DNA of 64,000 nt from Lachancea dasiensis (lineage: Eukaryota > Ascomycota > Saccharomycetes > Saccharomycetales > Saccharomycetaceae): the NCBI GenBank assembly GCA_900074725.1, contig LT598454.1, forward strand, positions 192,854 to 256,853, given 5' to 3'. The notes below the pieces were generated by a model, which was not told where the DNA came from, did no database searches, and was given only the letters and a program-made list of their open reading frames with translations. Below, piece after piece: positions 41,449 to 51,309 of the stretch. Every line of letters starts with the position of its first letter. Within the stretch, counting starts at the first letter, position 1. The position numbers and the translations under genes are program-made.

Positions 41449-43618
41449 TTTATGAGAGAGCGAGTGAGATGTATCTATCGAGTACTGTGAGTGGAAGGTA
41501 CCTGGCGATACGCTCTCTAGGCGGTGCTCAGCTGTTTATATAGTAGGGTAGTAGCACTTAAGGGTTTACCTTTTTGCTATAGCTTCGTTGGTAATGATAA
41601 TTATCGAAGGTATTATCCACTGGCGGAGTAGATCGCAAGACACATATTTCAGACGTTATGCCCATACATTTTCCACTTGGTCCACTGCCACATAAACTGG
41701 CGCGTGTATCCAGTGACAGTGGTTACTTTCGAACCAACCTGGAATCGCGTGCAGTTTTATGCTGACATCTATTGAGCTATCGCTTCGAGTCATCACTGTT
41801 TTAAAATTTCCTCCCAGGAGAATACCTTCTTATTCGGCCCAGTGTGCGCTTTGGTCTATCTACGTATTTCGATCAATTTTTTTGGCTGGACTGTCTGAGG
41901 GTCCTTCTCCCCGACGCCTATTTTAAAGGTCACAGTGCGTACATGGCGTGCCAGTATTGTACAAAATGATAAAGAACAATTGTGGTTCAGCAACAAGGTG
42001 CTTGTGAAAGAGTAGGAGCCAGACTAGACTGGGTTAGATAATTGCTGTAAAGTCTAACAAGATGAGCTCTCTGGAGTGCACACCCATTACAGCGGGGCAA
42101 AAGGATAGTCTGGGTCGTAAAAAAATAAATAAATATGGAAGATATCATAGGAGCAGCCACGGCGTACTGACATAGCATATCTACCACGTGACCATAGGCC
42201 GATGGGCCAGTCATCCACTGGTGGCAGGGTCGATTTCGATATTGGGTCTAGCAAAGTTAAGGTGAAGCGTCTGGCCAGGATGTATCCAAGCACTACGACG
42301 TACGAGCGGGCGAAAAGCCCAAGCTCTTCATCAACCAGGTATGTGGAAGTTGCAACGTGGCGCCAGCTAACTCATCGGTAAACTCGGCGACGTCCGCGAA
42401 TCGATATGGTGTCTATTCTCTACACCCTATAACCGTGCTGTTCATCTTCTATGAACTTCACTTTCCTAAGACCCTGGCACCAAGCATCTTCACTTTAGTG
42501 CGGGGCATATTGGCCAAGAGAGTGGTATTGGAGCGAGTCAGAGTCGGCAATAGTTGGCTTCCTAAGCTGTTCGTGGTGATAGATTATAGTGACTCGACGT
42601 TGACGGGGTTAGCTTGCCGAACTGTTCGTTCGGATCGTTTGTTAGACATTGAAATGACTGGTCAGAGTCTTTCCCTGTGCTGGTCCTCTGGAAACCAATG
42701 ACTGCCCTATTCACCTTATACATTGTTTTACTGACGCTCTCAGTATCACTTCTTACTATACTGACACTGAGTAGATGATCGCTCCTATGCAACTCGCCGC
42801 TACTCACGCGGCACTAGACAGCTACCCCTCGGTAGTTTTAACAATCTCTCCCAAAATATCTCTGAAATCGCGTACCGGGGGACCCCTGCCATTTAGCAGC
42901 AAGCTATTACACTGTATGTTATCAACCTTCCGCGTGGAACACTCTAAGTAATACCATACGTAGCAGTCTGAACTACATGGACTGACAAACCGCTGGCTGC
43001 TGATGAAAAGAGTACCCGGCTATCAAACTGATGGCTAAATTGTTGTCTCTCACTGCCTTGACCAACCTTGTTTAAAGATGTCCATTGTCAACCAGTCGCT
43101 GGCACTGGTCGACCCGAATATCCCTTTATACGTGTTAAGCTTTCTAGGGAGCTTATCTATCATATGTATATTATGTATATATATGTATATGAGGTCATAA
43201 CAAATACGTTCCCCGTGAGCCAACAAGAGCGAAACACGACGTGTGCAAAGGCATCTATCAACGTGCCAGGTTATTATTGATCGTCGACAGTGTAGTTGAA
43301 ATACTGCGGAGCCGTAAAGCTGGTTCTTTTTACAGCGGTTTTCCCCATCGTACGGTGTAAACTACCTTTCAGCGGGATAGATAAGGCTTGACGTCTTCGC
43401 ATCTAAAACTGTTCATCCGGTGTCCTTACCGGCTCAATAACTCTTTGCCGCGATACTGAGCAAAGTAACGCTTCTGGCGATCATACCCATTTTCAACTCG
43501 AGATTCTCAATTTTGTCCGTGGTCGGGTGCTGGCGTTGCAGTTGAATCATCCAGAAATCAGAACTCAAACTCCTTCACCACGACGACTCTGGACCCGCAC
43601 GTTTTGGTTCAAGCCAAA
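41449..43618. other. 2.17-kb region without a convincing gene
   Basis: This is the largest gene-free stretch without a mobile element. It separates two divergent genes. Several frames have ORFs up to 115 codons but with no ATG start or no coding character. One ATG-initiated segment (42202-42338) runs directly into a GTATGT donor and is treated as a finding. A CACGTG lies near 42185. An alternating TATG-rich tract is at about 43162-43191. I recognise no tRNA, snoRNA or element remnant. Confidence 0.4.
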
Positions 43619-44962
43619 ATGCTCTACTCGGGCTCCGAAGAGTATACTGCCTTCGACAGGAGGCCGTCGTCGCTCCAGAGAAAACGTTCAGCCCCCAGTT
43701 TTGCTGCAACGCGGGAAGGTAAGGCCGCCGATGTCCCGTTCTCTGGCGACGGCCATTTCAGCAGCGCTAAGTCTTCGGTCCGCCCGCCGGAAACGGTTGA
43801 AACAAGGGAGAGTGACACTGCGATCAGTATGAACTACCCTATGGCGACCGCCAACTCCGAGCCGTATCAATATGTGGGAGATCCTTATCCAGGCTGCTTT
43901 CCACTTGCTACAAGTTCAACCGGCTCTTTTTTCGATCTAGATTTTTATTCTCCAGGAGCAAGCCATTCTGACACTTCTCACACCCTGATGAACCAAGGAG
44001 CTGTCCCGCTCACGGCCATCAATTCTTCACCCTCGCACATTCAAGCACCAAAGGACATGGGCCTATATCATAACTCTTCAAAGCTAGACAGTGTACCGAG
44101 TGGCCGCGTAGTTAATGATTCGCACGACTCGAGCCCCAGGATGCCAGCTAACTCATTTACTCCAAATGGCTTTGATTCGGCAGGTAACTATCTTCATGGC
44201 CCTCCGTCGGTTTCGAATCGATCGCTGAAGGACTGGGACTTCCCGCAGGCGGGCTACCCAGACGTGAACACCAACTTAAACATCAATTTCCAGGGAGGAA
44301 AGGAACACATGGAGGAGGAAGACAAAGGCGGTCATGAAGACGAAAACGGTGACGATGATCCGGAAAATAGTGATCTAGAACGGAATTCGTCTTTTCCACT
44401 TCATCGAGGATTTTCGTCGCGAACACCTTCTTCAAGTGCTTTAGCTGCACAGATACCCCACAGCTCATACTCCAATTTCAACACTAATATGGGTAATGTT
44501 GGTAGTATTAATAATAATAATAATAATAGGAAGGTTTCTGACTCTCGGCTTTCAGCTCAGGGCTTGGCCGAGGTACTGAATTTGAACTCGGCAGGGGAAG
44601 CCTTGCGCCGAGAACGGTTTATATTGGACATTTTTGAAAGGGAGCTCCATTACCCGTTGGGATACAAAACGTGGGTTCGTGACACTTCCAAGGAGTACCG
44701 TACGCGATTGCTGGACCAATTGCACCGCAGGGTGATTCAGACCTATCCCGAATACGACAAGCCCGTCCTTGAGACAATAATTAGGAGAGCAACATATTAC
44801 ATGATGCAGAGCCGGTTGAGAAGAGAAAGAAGAGCACGGGCAAAGATGAGCAGGGATCAAGGGAGGGGTATTATGGAGTCAGCGGACGCTAACGATATTG
44901 GCAATGCTGACGTGCGGTTCACGTCACATCCGAGTTCGTTGAGTTTTAGTTTCACAATGTGA
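43619..44962 (+). CDS. YBL029W-like protein, possible nucleic-acid-binding factor
   Basis: A 447-residue protein directly upstream of the YBL028C orthologue, the position of S. cerevisiae YBL029W (376 residues, unknown function). The first 280 residues are low-complexity Ser/Pro/Asn-rich, with an acidic patch (EEEDKGGHEDENGDDD) near 225-250 and an Asn run (residues about 298-304) coded by an AAT triplet repeat. A compact conserved-looking helical region spans about 310-420, with LRRERFILDIFEREL, YPLGYKTWVRDTSKE and an Arg-rich end (MMQSRLRRERRARAK). Together these features suggest a transcription-related or DNA/RNA-binding role, which is inference. The ATG at 43619 is the first in frame. The upstream region is unusually long (2.1 kb), as for some regulators. 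Confidence 0.8.
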   Translation: MLYSGSEEYTAFDRRPSSLQRKRSAPSFAATREGKAADVPFSGDGHFSSAKSSVRPPETVETRESDTAISMNYPMATANSEPYQYVGDPYPGCFPLATSSTGSFFDLDFYSPGASHSDTSHTLMNQGAVPLTAINSSPSHIQAPKDMGLYHNSSKLDSVPSGRVVNDSHDSSPRMPANSFTPNGFDSAGNYLHGPPSVSNRSLKDWDFPQAGYPDVNTNLNINFQGGKEHMEEEDKGGHEDENGDDDPENSDLERNSSFPLHRGFSSRTPSSSALAAQIPHSSYSNFNTNMGNVGSINNNNNNRKVSDSRLSAQGLAEVLNLNSAGEALRRERFILDIFERELHYPLGYKTWVRDTSKEYRTRLLDQLHRRVIQTYPEYDKPVLETIIRRATYYMMQSRLRRERRARAKMSRDQGRGIMESADANDIGNADVRFTSHPSSLSFSFTM

Positions 44963-45419
44963 TATTTGGGCCAATATGTAGATCATATTAATTTTATGTA
45001 AAATGCTTTAAATTGGGATTCGAAAGCACGGGACCGGCAAGGTTTCGGGCGTGGCCATGAGATAGGAGGATGGGGGGTCGTAGGAGCTTTGAGGACGTGC
45101 AGCTAGCTGCCGAACGTCTTAAAAGGAACCGCTACAGGACGCCGCTGGGGAAGACAGCGGGCATATGGTCGGTTCTGGGATGTCAACATCATTTTCGTGC
45201 GAGTGTGACGCGCCGGTCTGCACTCGAGGTTCCTATATTGAGCGTCTATCTAATGTACAAATGGCTGGAACCAAAGTGGCTGAGGCAGTGAGTTTCCGGC
45301 CCTCGAGGTGTCCCCACAGAACAAGCAACAATCCCCAGGCCCCCAAGCTCAAGGTTCCCATTCGAGCTTCATGTAAACGGCAAAAGTTGCCCTCTTCGGC
45401 TCCGCCGTCCGACCCGCGC

Positions 45420-45749
45420 CTAAAACTTGGTGAAAGAGCCCTTCTTGCGGCTCTTGTTGAGCTTCTTGTTGCGCTTGTAGTTGTGGTGTCTAGCGTCCCG
45501 CCACCCCGACGTGCTCACTTTCTTGTCGTCCTGTTCCATATCGTCCGCTTGCACGGCCTCCCTAGCTTCCTCGGCCGACTTCACATCTGGGTTCTTACGC
45601 TGAAGCTCCTCCATCTTCTGCTTTATTAGGTCCTCCTTCATCTTGTGCGAGATCCGGTTGGCACGGGCGTCTGCGTCCACTTGGAAAACGTTCTTACGCT
45701 TTATAGACTTGGCCTTCATGTGGCACTTAGCACGCAGAGACTTAGCCAT
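45420..45749 (-). CDS. YBL028C orthologue, nucleolar pre-ribosome protein (LLP family)
   Basis: A 109-residue, highly basic protein starting MAKSLRAKCHMKAKSIKR and ending RNKKLNKSRKKGSFTKF, matching YBL028C (106 residues) and the animal LLPH family. The S. cerevisiae protein is nucleolar and associates with pre-60S particles. An acidic central segment (DDMEQDDKK) separates the two basic ends. The promoter has repeated GATGAG (PAC) and AAAATTTT (RRPE) elements, the usual pair for ribosome-biogenesis genes, which independently supports the assignment. Confidence 0.93.
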   Translation of the reverse strand: MAKSLRAKCHMKAKSIKRKNVFQVDADARANRISHKMKEDLIKQKMEELQRKNPDVKSAEEAREAVQADDMEQDDKKVSTSGWRDARHHNYKRNKKLNKSRKKGSFTKF

Positions 45750-45813
45750 TGCTTCCTTATTGAGTGGTCAAAAGTCAGTTGTCCAGGACTAAAGTGGAGA
45801 AGCTGAGCACTGT

Positions 45814-45861
45814 GATGAGATGAGATGAGATGAGATGAGCTTAGAGGAGCATTAAAATTTT
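45814..45861. promoter_or_regulatory. PAC repeat and RRPE upstream of YBL028C orthologue
   Basis: GATGA is repeated about five times (45814-45839), giving overlapping GATGAG PAC cores. AAAATTTT, the RRPE core, is at 45854-45861. They lie 65-112 bp upstream of the ATG. PAC is bound by Dot6/Tod6 and RRPE by Stb3 in S. cerevisiae. Confidence 0.75.
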
Positions 45862-45953
45862 CCGCTACCATGGGCCACCCCTCGTTAACTATGACACTTT
45901 GTCCTCATTCATTTTTCGTGTATCATGCTATGAGCAGTCACATCTTGGCATTT

Positions 45954-46022
45954 ACACCCGTGCATTTCTTCTTGGACTTTGAAAAATTCTTGTTGAGTCA
46001 TTTTTATTTTTTGCGTGGGTGT
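45954..46022. promoter_or_regulatory. Paired Rap1-like sites upstream of RPL19
   Basis: ACACCCGTGCAT at 45954-45965 (plus strand) and ACACCCACGCAA on the minus strand (46011-46022) resemble the Rap1 consensus ACACCCRYACAY. Two sites about 55 bp apart, some 320-385 bp before the first exon, are the usual arrangement in ribosomal protein promoters of this family. Confidence 0.55.
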
Positions 46023-46338
46023 CGAAGTTGCGTGGGTAGGTGGTGCCCGATGGTGTGTGATGGCCCTAGCTCGGCGGAGAGTCCCCTTCCAGGAGGCATC
46101 GCATTCCGCCTGGCCTGTCCTGCCGTGCCCTGATCCGCTCTGTCTACGGTTCCAACCACCCTGCCGGCTGCCGACTCTCTCCCTCTACGCTCTAGGCAGA
46201 GACGGCCCTGGTCTGGCATCATCGGGCAAAGTTTGTGGCAGTGTACAATCTCCTGGAACTTGGATAGGGCCTTTGATTTCTGGAAAATCTTGAAATTGTT
46301 GGAATACCTCTCATATACAGCGAAGAACCAAAGACAAA

Positions 46339-47217
46339 ATGTATGTTGCAGGGCGTATTAAGTGGATTTGATGAAGTGACGATGGATGTGTTTGCAATGA
46401 GTACCGAACAGAGAACAGCCGTGAGATTGGGGAGCACTGCAGAGGCGATGGTGACAAATTGATAAAAGACTATTAGGATGGAAAACACGGTCAGGTTTTG
46501 GAATGCAGCGCGAGCCGAGTGCGAGGATTATGGGGTTTCGTATCGTAACAAGCGCAACCTTGACAGGAAGCTCGGAATCGACATTGGCCCACATCACCAC
46601 ACCACGTATATCGTTTCTAATAACACGGTTACTAACATTCTTTCCACAGGGCTAACCTACGTACTCAAAAGAGACTTGCCGCTTCTGTTGCCGGTGTCGG
46701 TAAGAGAAAGATCTGGATGGACCCATCTGAGACCTCCGAGATCGCTCAAGCCAACTCCAGAAACGCCATCAGAAAGTTGGTCAAGAACGGTACCATCGTC
46801 AAGAAGCCAACCAGAATGCACTCTAGATCCAGAACAAGAATGATGGCTGAATCCAAGAGAAACGGTCGTCACGGTGGTTACGGTAAGAGAAAGGGTACCA
46901 AGGAAGCCCGTTTGCCATCTCAGGTTGTCTGGATTAGAAGATTGCGTGTCTTGAGAAGACTCTTGGCCAAGTACCGTGACGCTGGCAAGATCGACAAGCA
47001 CCTATACCACTCTTTGTACAAGGCTGCCAAGGGTAACACTTTCAAGCACAAGAGAGCCCTTGTCGAACACATCATCCAAGCCAAGGCCGATGCTCAACGT
47101 GAGAAGGCTTTGAAGGAAGAGGCCGACGCCAGAAGATTGAGAAACAGAGCCGCTCGTGAGAGAAGAGCCCAAAGAATCAACGAGAAGAGAGAAGCTTTGT
47201 TGAAGGAAGATGCCTAA
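46339..47217 (+). CDS. RPL19: Ribosomal protein eL19 (Rpl19), intron splits the start codon
   Basis: Spliced from 46339-46340 and 46650-47217 to give 189 residues, the S. cerevisiae length. The first exon contributes only AT of the ATG; the second begins with G and continues [13 protein letters not shown]. The 309-bp intron has GTATGT at 46341, a perfect TACTAAC at 46630-46636 and CAG at 46647-46649. RPL19A and RPL19B of S. cerevisiae have the same two-base first exon. The protein has the eL19 globular domain ([41 protein letters not shown]) and a long basic C-terminal helix. It forms the inter-subunit bridge at the 60S base. Codon bias is strong. One copy stands for the duplicated pair. Confidence 0.97.
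46341..46649 (+). other. RPL19 intron (309 bp)
   Basis: It begins GTATGT, has TACTAAC 14 nt before the acceptor, and ends CAG. Its position between the second and third bases of the start codon is conserved with S. cerevisiae. Confidence 0.95.
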
Positions 47218-47547
47218 ATAACTTTTAACATCTACAACGTAAGTCGCCAACCTCTGAAGATCTAATTGGAAACAAGACCATTTGCTATACAGTCTTGACC
47301 ATAAACTCTTTCCACAGTTTGAACCTTTTTTTAAAATTGTATTAGAAAATTTAAACTAACTTTGTCATTCAATCTGGAAGATGATCTGTTGCCATCAACC
47401 TGTAGAATACCAAGTTATCTGTCCCTAACTTGAGAATGTGTTTAATGAACGTAGCTTTGCCATTACGGCTAGGCTCGCCAGCCCGAGCTTCCATCGCGAA
47501 TCACTTATCTCTTGACTTACATATTCTATCAAGGACTACCTACCTGT

Positions 47548-50475
47548 TCAAAACAAGCCATCAATTTCACCGTCCTCGTTAATCTCGACGTTCATGTATC
47601 CCGCATATGTTGAGAGGCCTGGGATTGTTTGGATCTCGGCCGCTAGAGCGTATAGATAACCCGCGCCGATGGATGCTCTGACATCGCGGATGGGGAAGGT
47701 AAAGCCCGTAGGAACATTTTTCAATGAAGCATCGTGGGACAAGGAATATTGTGTTTTGGCAATACAAATCGGCAATTTGCCAAATCCTTGCTCTCTGTAC
47801 ATGTCAATCTTTTTCTGAGCCAATGGAGAGATCTCTACACCTGCACCGCCGTACATTTTCTGCACAATAGTTGTTAATTTGTCTTCTACGGGTTGATCCA
47901 CATCGTAGAGAAATTTGAAGTCCGACGGCTGCTCAGTAGCTTGAACAACAGCTTCGGCTAAGTCGACGGCACCCTTACCACCTTCGGCCCAGTGGTTCGT
48001 GGCAACAGCATCGTAAGCGCCGGCTCCTTTGGCAGCCTTTCTGATTGCCTCGACCTCGGCATCACTATCTGTTTCGAACTTATTTATCGCCACAACAACT
48101 GGAACACCGAATTGCTTGGCATTCGAGATTTGCTTGCACAAGTTCGCCGCACCTTTAGTAACAAGTTCGACATTTTCTTGAGTGTACTCTGCTGGCAGCG
48201 ATTGGCCGGGCTTGACGTCTGGAGCGCCTCCATGAAGTTTGAGCGCTCTCACCGTTGCAACTAACACAACTGCATTGGGAGATAAGCCTGAAGAGCGGCA
48301 TTTAATGTTAAAGAAACGCTCTCCGCCCATCGTGAAGTCAAAACCAGCTTCGGTGACAACGTAACCGCTCTCAATTTCAGGACCAGCAGCTTTTGGTTTG
48401 CCGACCAATTTTAGAGCTACTCTATCCGCAATGACGGACGAAGCGCCAATTGATATGTTGGCAAACGGTCCTGCGTGAACCATAACAGGAGTTCCTTCCA
48501 AAGATTGCATCAGATTCGGTTTTATAGCGTCTTTGAGCAGAGCAGTGACGGCCCCTGCACAACCAACGTCCTCGACGGTGACGGGGTCCTCATTCTGGTT
48601 AGCACCGACTACAATACGGCCTACTCTCTGTCTCATATCCTTGAGATCTCTTGAAAGCGCAAGGATCGCCATAAGTTCGGAGGCAACAGTGATGTCAAAA
48701 CCTGTTGACCTGGTAAATCCTTTTTCAGTTGGAGCTTCCCCAATAGTAATTTGACGCAACATCCGATCATTAACATCGACCACCCTCTTGATCGTAATCG
48801 TCTCCGGGTCGATGTCTAAACGGGCGAACTTTTTGATCTCGTCTGGAGTCAGCTCATCAGGATTAGTTTTTTCAATACCGAGCTTTTCTAAGCGTTTTAG
48901 CATGGACTTGGTGAAAGTACGTTTTCCCTTCTTTTTTGGTACAAGTCTGTTATAAAAAGTTGCGTCCTTCTTCTGAGTACTCTCGTGGAACATACGGGTG
49001 TCGATAGCAGCAGCTAGAAGGTTGTTTGCAGCGGATATCGCGTGTATATCACCAGTCAAGTGCATGTTGAACTCATCCATCGGTATCACTTGAGCGTAAC
49101 CACCACCAGCTGCCCCGCCCTTGACACCAAACGTAGGACCCATTGAGGGTTGGCGTACGTTGGCAACGGAGGGCTTGCCAAGGTGAGCAGTTAGAGCTTG
49201 AACCAAACCCATGGTAGTTGTGGACTTACCTTCACCCAATGGGGTCGGAGTAATACCTGCTACCAAAACATACTTACCGTTCTCGTTCTTTTCCAATCTC
49301 TCCAAGATAGATGGAGAGATTTTTGCCTTGTAGTGACCAAAAAGTTCAAGCTCACTGCTGTGGATACCGAGTTCTTCCGCGACGACGCTTATGTTCTTAG
49401 GGGTTTGTGCTCTGGATATAGCAATGTCAGAAGGTACAGGATCTAGAAGCTTTACTGGAAGAGGAGATATGTTTGGCAGTTTGTTTGACTCTGAGAGCTG
49501 TCTTTTGGCAGCTAGCAGAACATTTTGAACCAACATCGCAACAGTCATAGGACCGACTCCTCCAGGCACGGGAGTGATAAAGGAAGCCTTGTTTTTAGCC
49601 GATTCGAAGTCCACATCACCAACCAATTTTTGACCAGATTTCTTGGAAGAGTCAGGAATGTAGTTAATACCTACGTCGATAACAACGGCACCTTCCTTTA
49701 GCCATTCACCCTTAACGTAGTTGGCTCTCCCACAGGCGGCCACCACCACGTCGGCCTGAGACAAGATGTCGGGTAAGTTGGCGGTGTGACTATGGCACAC
49801 AGTGACTGTAGCATCCAAGTTTTTCAACAAAGATGACACCGGGGTCCCCACGATGTCAGAACGACCCAGTACAACGGCGTTCTTACCCCGCATGTTAATA
49901 CCTGCCTCTTTCAGTAGTCTTATGCATCCATTGGGAGTGCAGGGGATAAACATAGGCTCTCCTCCCTTTTTGGAAAGTTCGCCAGCGTTATAGCGGTGAA
50001 AACCGTCCACATCTTTGGTGTGAAGTACGGAGTTGGTGATTTTTGTCTCGTCCAAGTGTTTTGGCAGTGGCAGCTGGATTAACAGCCCATGAATCGCGTC
50101 ATTGTTATTGACCTCTTCAATCTTGTTGAGAAGCTCAACTTCTGTGATGTTCTCAGGGAGTTTCTCCACGTCACAATAGACACCACTCTCTTTGGAGGCC
50201 TTCAGCTTCATACGCACGTATGCGGACGAGTCAGGTCTGGCGCCAACTTGATAAATCTTCAAAGTTGGTGTGAAAGTAGGGACACTCAATCTTATTTGTT
50301 GAATCTCGCGAAATGCTTCATCTCTAATGGTTTTGGCGACTTTTGTGCCAGACAGGGTGTGATAAAGAGACTTTGAACTGGGCCTGAGGGCCCAGCTGGA
50401 GGTCAGTTTAACAACCCTTAGCTGAGATGCATAAAAGCGTCTAAGAGGTGCTCTCTTCACAGCGCGAGAAAGCAT
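47548..50475 (-). CDS. MIS1: Mitochondrial C1-tetrahydrofolate synthase
   Basis: A 975-residue trifunctional enzyme, the same length as S. cerevisiae Mis1. A basic presequence (MLSRAVKRAPLRRFYASQLR) targets the matrix. The N-terminal dehydrogenase/cyclohydrolase domain (about 45-345) has YVRMKLKAS with the catalytic lysine, GLLIQLPLP, DVDGFHRYNAG and PVPGGVGPMT. The C-terminal 10-formyl-THF synthetase (about 365-975) has the ATP loop TPLGEGKSTTTMGL. It interconverts formate, 10-formyl-, methenyl- and methylene-THF. The ATG at 50475 gives the family length. A TGACTC element (50534-50539), the Gcn4/Bas1 core, lies about 60 bp upstream, in line with purine and amino-acid control of one-carbon genes. 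Confidence 0.96.
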   Translation of the reverse strand: MLSRAVKRAPLRRFYASQLRVVKLTSSWALRPSSKSLYHTLSGTKVAKTIRDEAFREIQQIRLSVPTFTPTLKIYQVGARPDSSAYVRMKLKASKESGVYCDVEKLPENITEVELLNKIEEVNNNDAIHGLLIQLPLPKHLDETKITNSVLHTKDVDGFHRYNAGELSKKGGEPMFIPCTPNGCIRLLKEAGINMRGKNAVVLGRSDIVGTPVSSLLKNLDATVTVCHSHTANLPDILSQADVVVAACGRANYVKGEWLKEGAVVIDVGINYIPDSSKKSGQKLVGDVDFESAKNKASFITPVPGGVGPMTVAMLVQNVLLAAKRQLSESNKLPNISPLPVKLLDPVPSDIAISRAQTPKNISVVAEELGIHSSELELFGHYKAKISPSILERLEKNENGKYVLVAGITPTPLGEGKSTTTMGLVQALTAHLGKPSVANVRQPSMGPTFGVKGGAAGGGYAQVIPMDEFNMHLTGDIHAISAANNLLAAAIDTRMFHESTQKKDATFYNRLVPKKKGKRTFTKSMLKRLEKLGIEKTNPDELTPDEIKKFARLDIDPETITIKRVVDVNDRMLRQITIGEAPTEKGFTRSTGFDITVASELMAILALSRDLKDMRQRVGRIVVGANQNEDPVTVEDVGCAGAVTALLKDAIKPNLMQSLEGTPVMVHAGPFANISIGASSVIADRVALKLVGKPKAAGPEIESGYVVTEAGFDFTMGGERFFNIKCRSSGLSPNAVVLVATVRALKLHGGAPDVKPGQSLPAEYTQENVELVTKGAANLCKQISNAKQFGVPVVVAINKFETDSDAEVEAIRKAAKGAGAYDAVATNHWAEGGKGAVDLAEAVVQATEQPSDFKFLYDVDQPVEDKLTTIVQKMYGGAGVEISPLAQKKIDMYREQGFGKLPICIAKTQYSLSHDASLKNVPTGFTFPIRDVRASIGAGYLYALAAEIQTIPGLSTYAGYMNVEINEDGEIDGLF

Positions 50476-51309
50476 TCTGGGCCAATCGTTAAGGGCACAC
50501 CCGTGGACGAGAGCAGCGGTTGTTCTCACATTGTGACTCTTCCTATATAGTCAAATTATACCAAATAGCTGATGTAATTGGATAGAAAAAACAGTGGCAT
50601 TTAGTACGGAGGAAACGATAGGCAAAACAACCAACTCTAAGGCTTCTACTAGGTGACGACTTTGTGAGCTTCCTATCGGTACCGTCTAATGCCTTTTACC
50701 GCTGTCAAATTGCAGGAGGAAGGTGGTTGGCGTCGGTCCTCTGACATTATTGTATAAAGTGATGTATACTGGCGTCTGTAAAATCAGAATGGGCAATGGG
50801 GATTCTGAACCGGAGTCAGCAAAACTTTGAACTAATCCAGTCTGTAACCAATATTGTAGGAGCAGGTGTGCCCATGTATCAGTATTTTCGTTACTCGTAT
50901 AAGGAGCCTTGTCAAGTAGGTCACAATTAAAGGCCGATTTTTCTAATTTGTGCTAACACTTCCGGCCTTTTACTAGAGCCAACGAGCAACAATGTCCGTC
51001 GAAGTCTGGTCTCTATCTCCTCTATTACTCTCTGTACTGTCCGTGAAAACACGTTTTCCTGACATCTTTTCTATGATGACCTGTTTTATGCAGTGCCTAG
51101 TAGACTGGAAAATGCCAGTTTAATAACAATTGACTTTATCCCGGCACCTCGGCCGGAACAAGCTTGACCCCCCTCCCAATCCTGCGATCAGTACCTGCTG
51201 CCTTCCGTATTCTCTATTATGCTATCTCATTCAGTGTCTCTATATGATACTTTTTTAATGTAAGATATTTCGAATCGAGCTTGAGTTTGATGGTTCTTTC
51301 AACCCCGAA
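50476..51309. promoter_or_regulatory. MIS1 promoter region
   Basis: An 834-bp gap upstream of MIS1 and downstream of TEC1. TGACTC at 50534-50539 is the only motif I would name (Gcn4/Bas1 core). No RNA gene is seen. Confidence 0.45.

Noticed and set aside
42357-42701. 115-codon open frame in the 2.1-kb gap
   Set aside because: It has no ATG at its start, atypical composition and no family resemblance.
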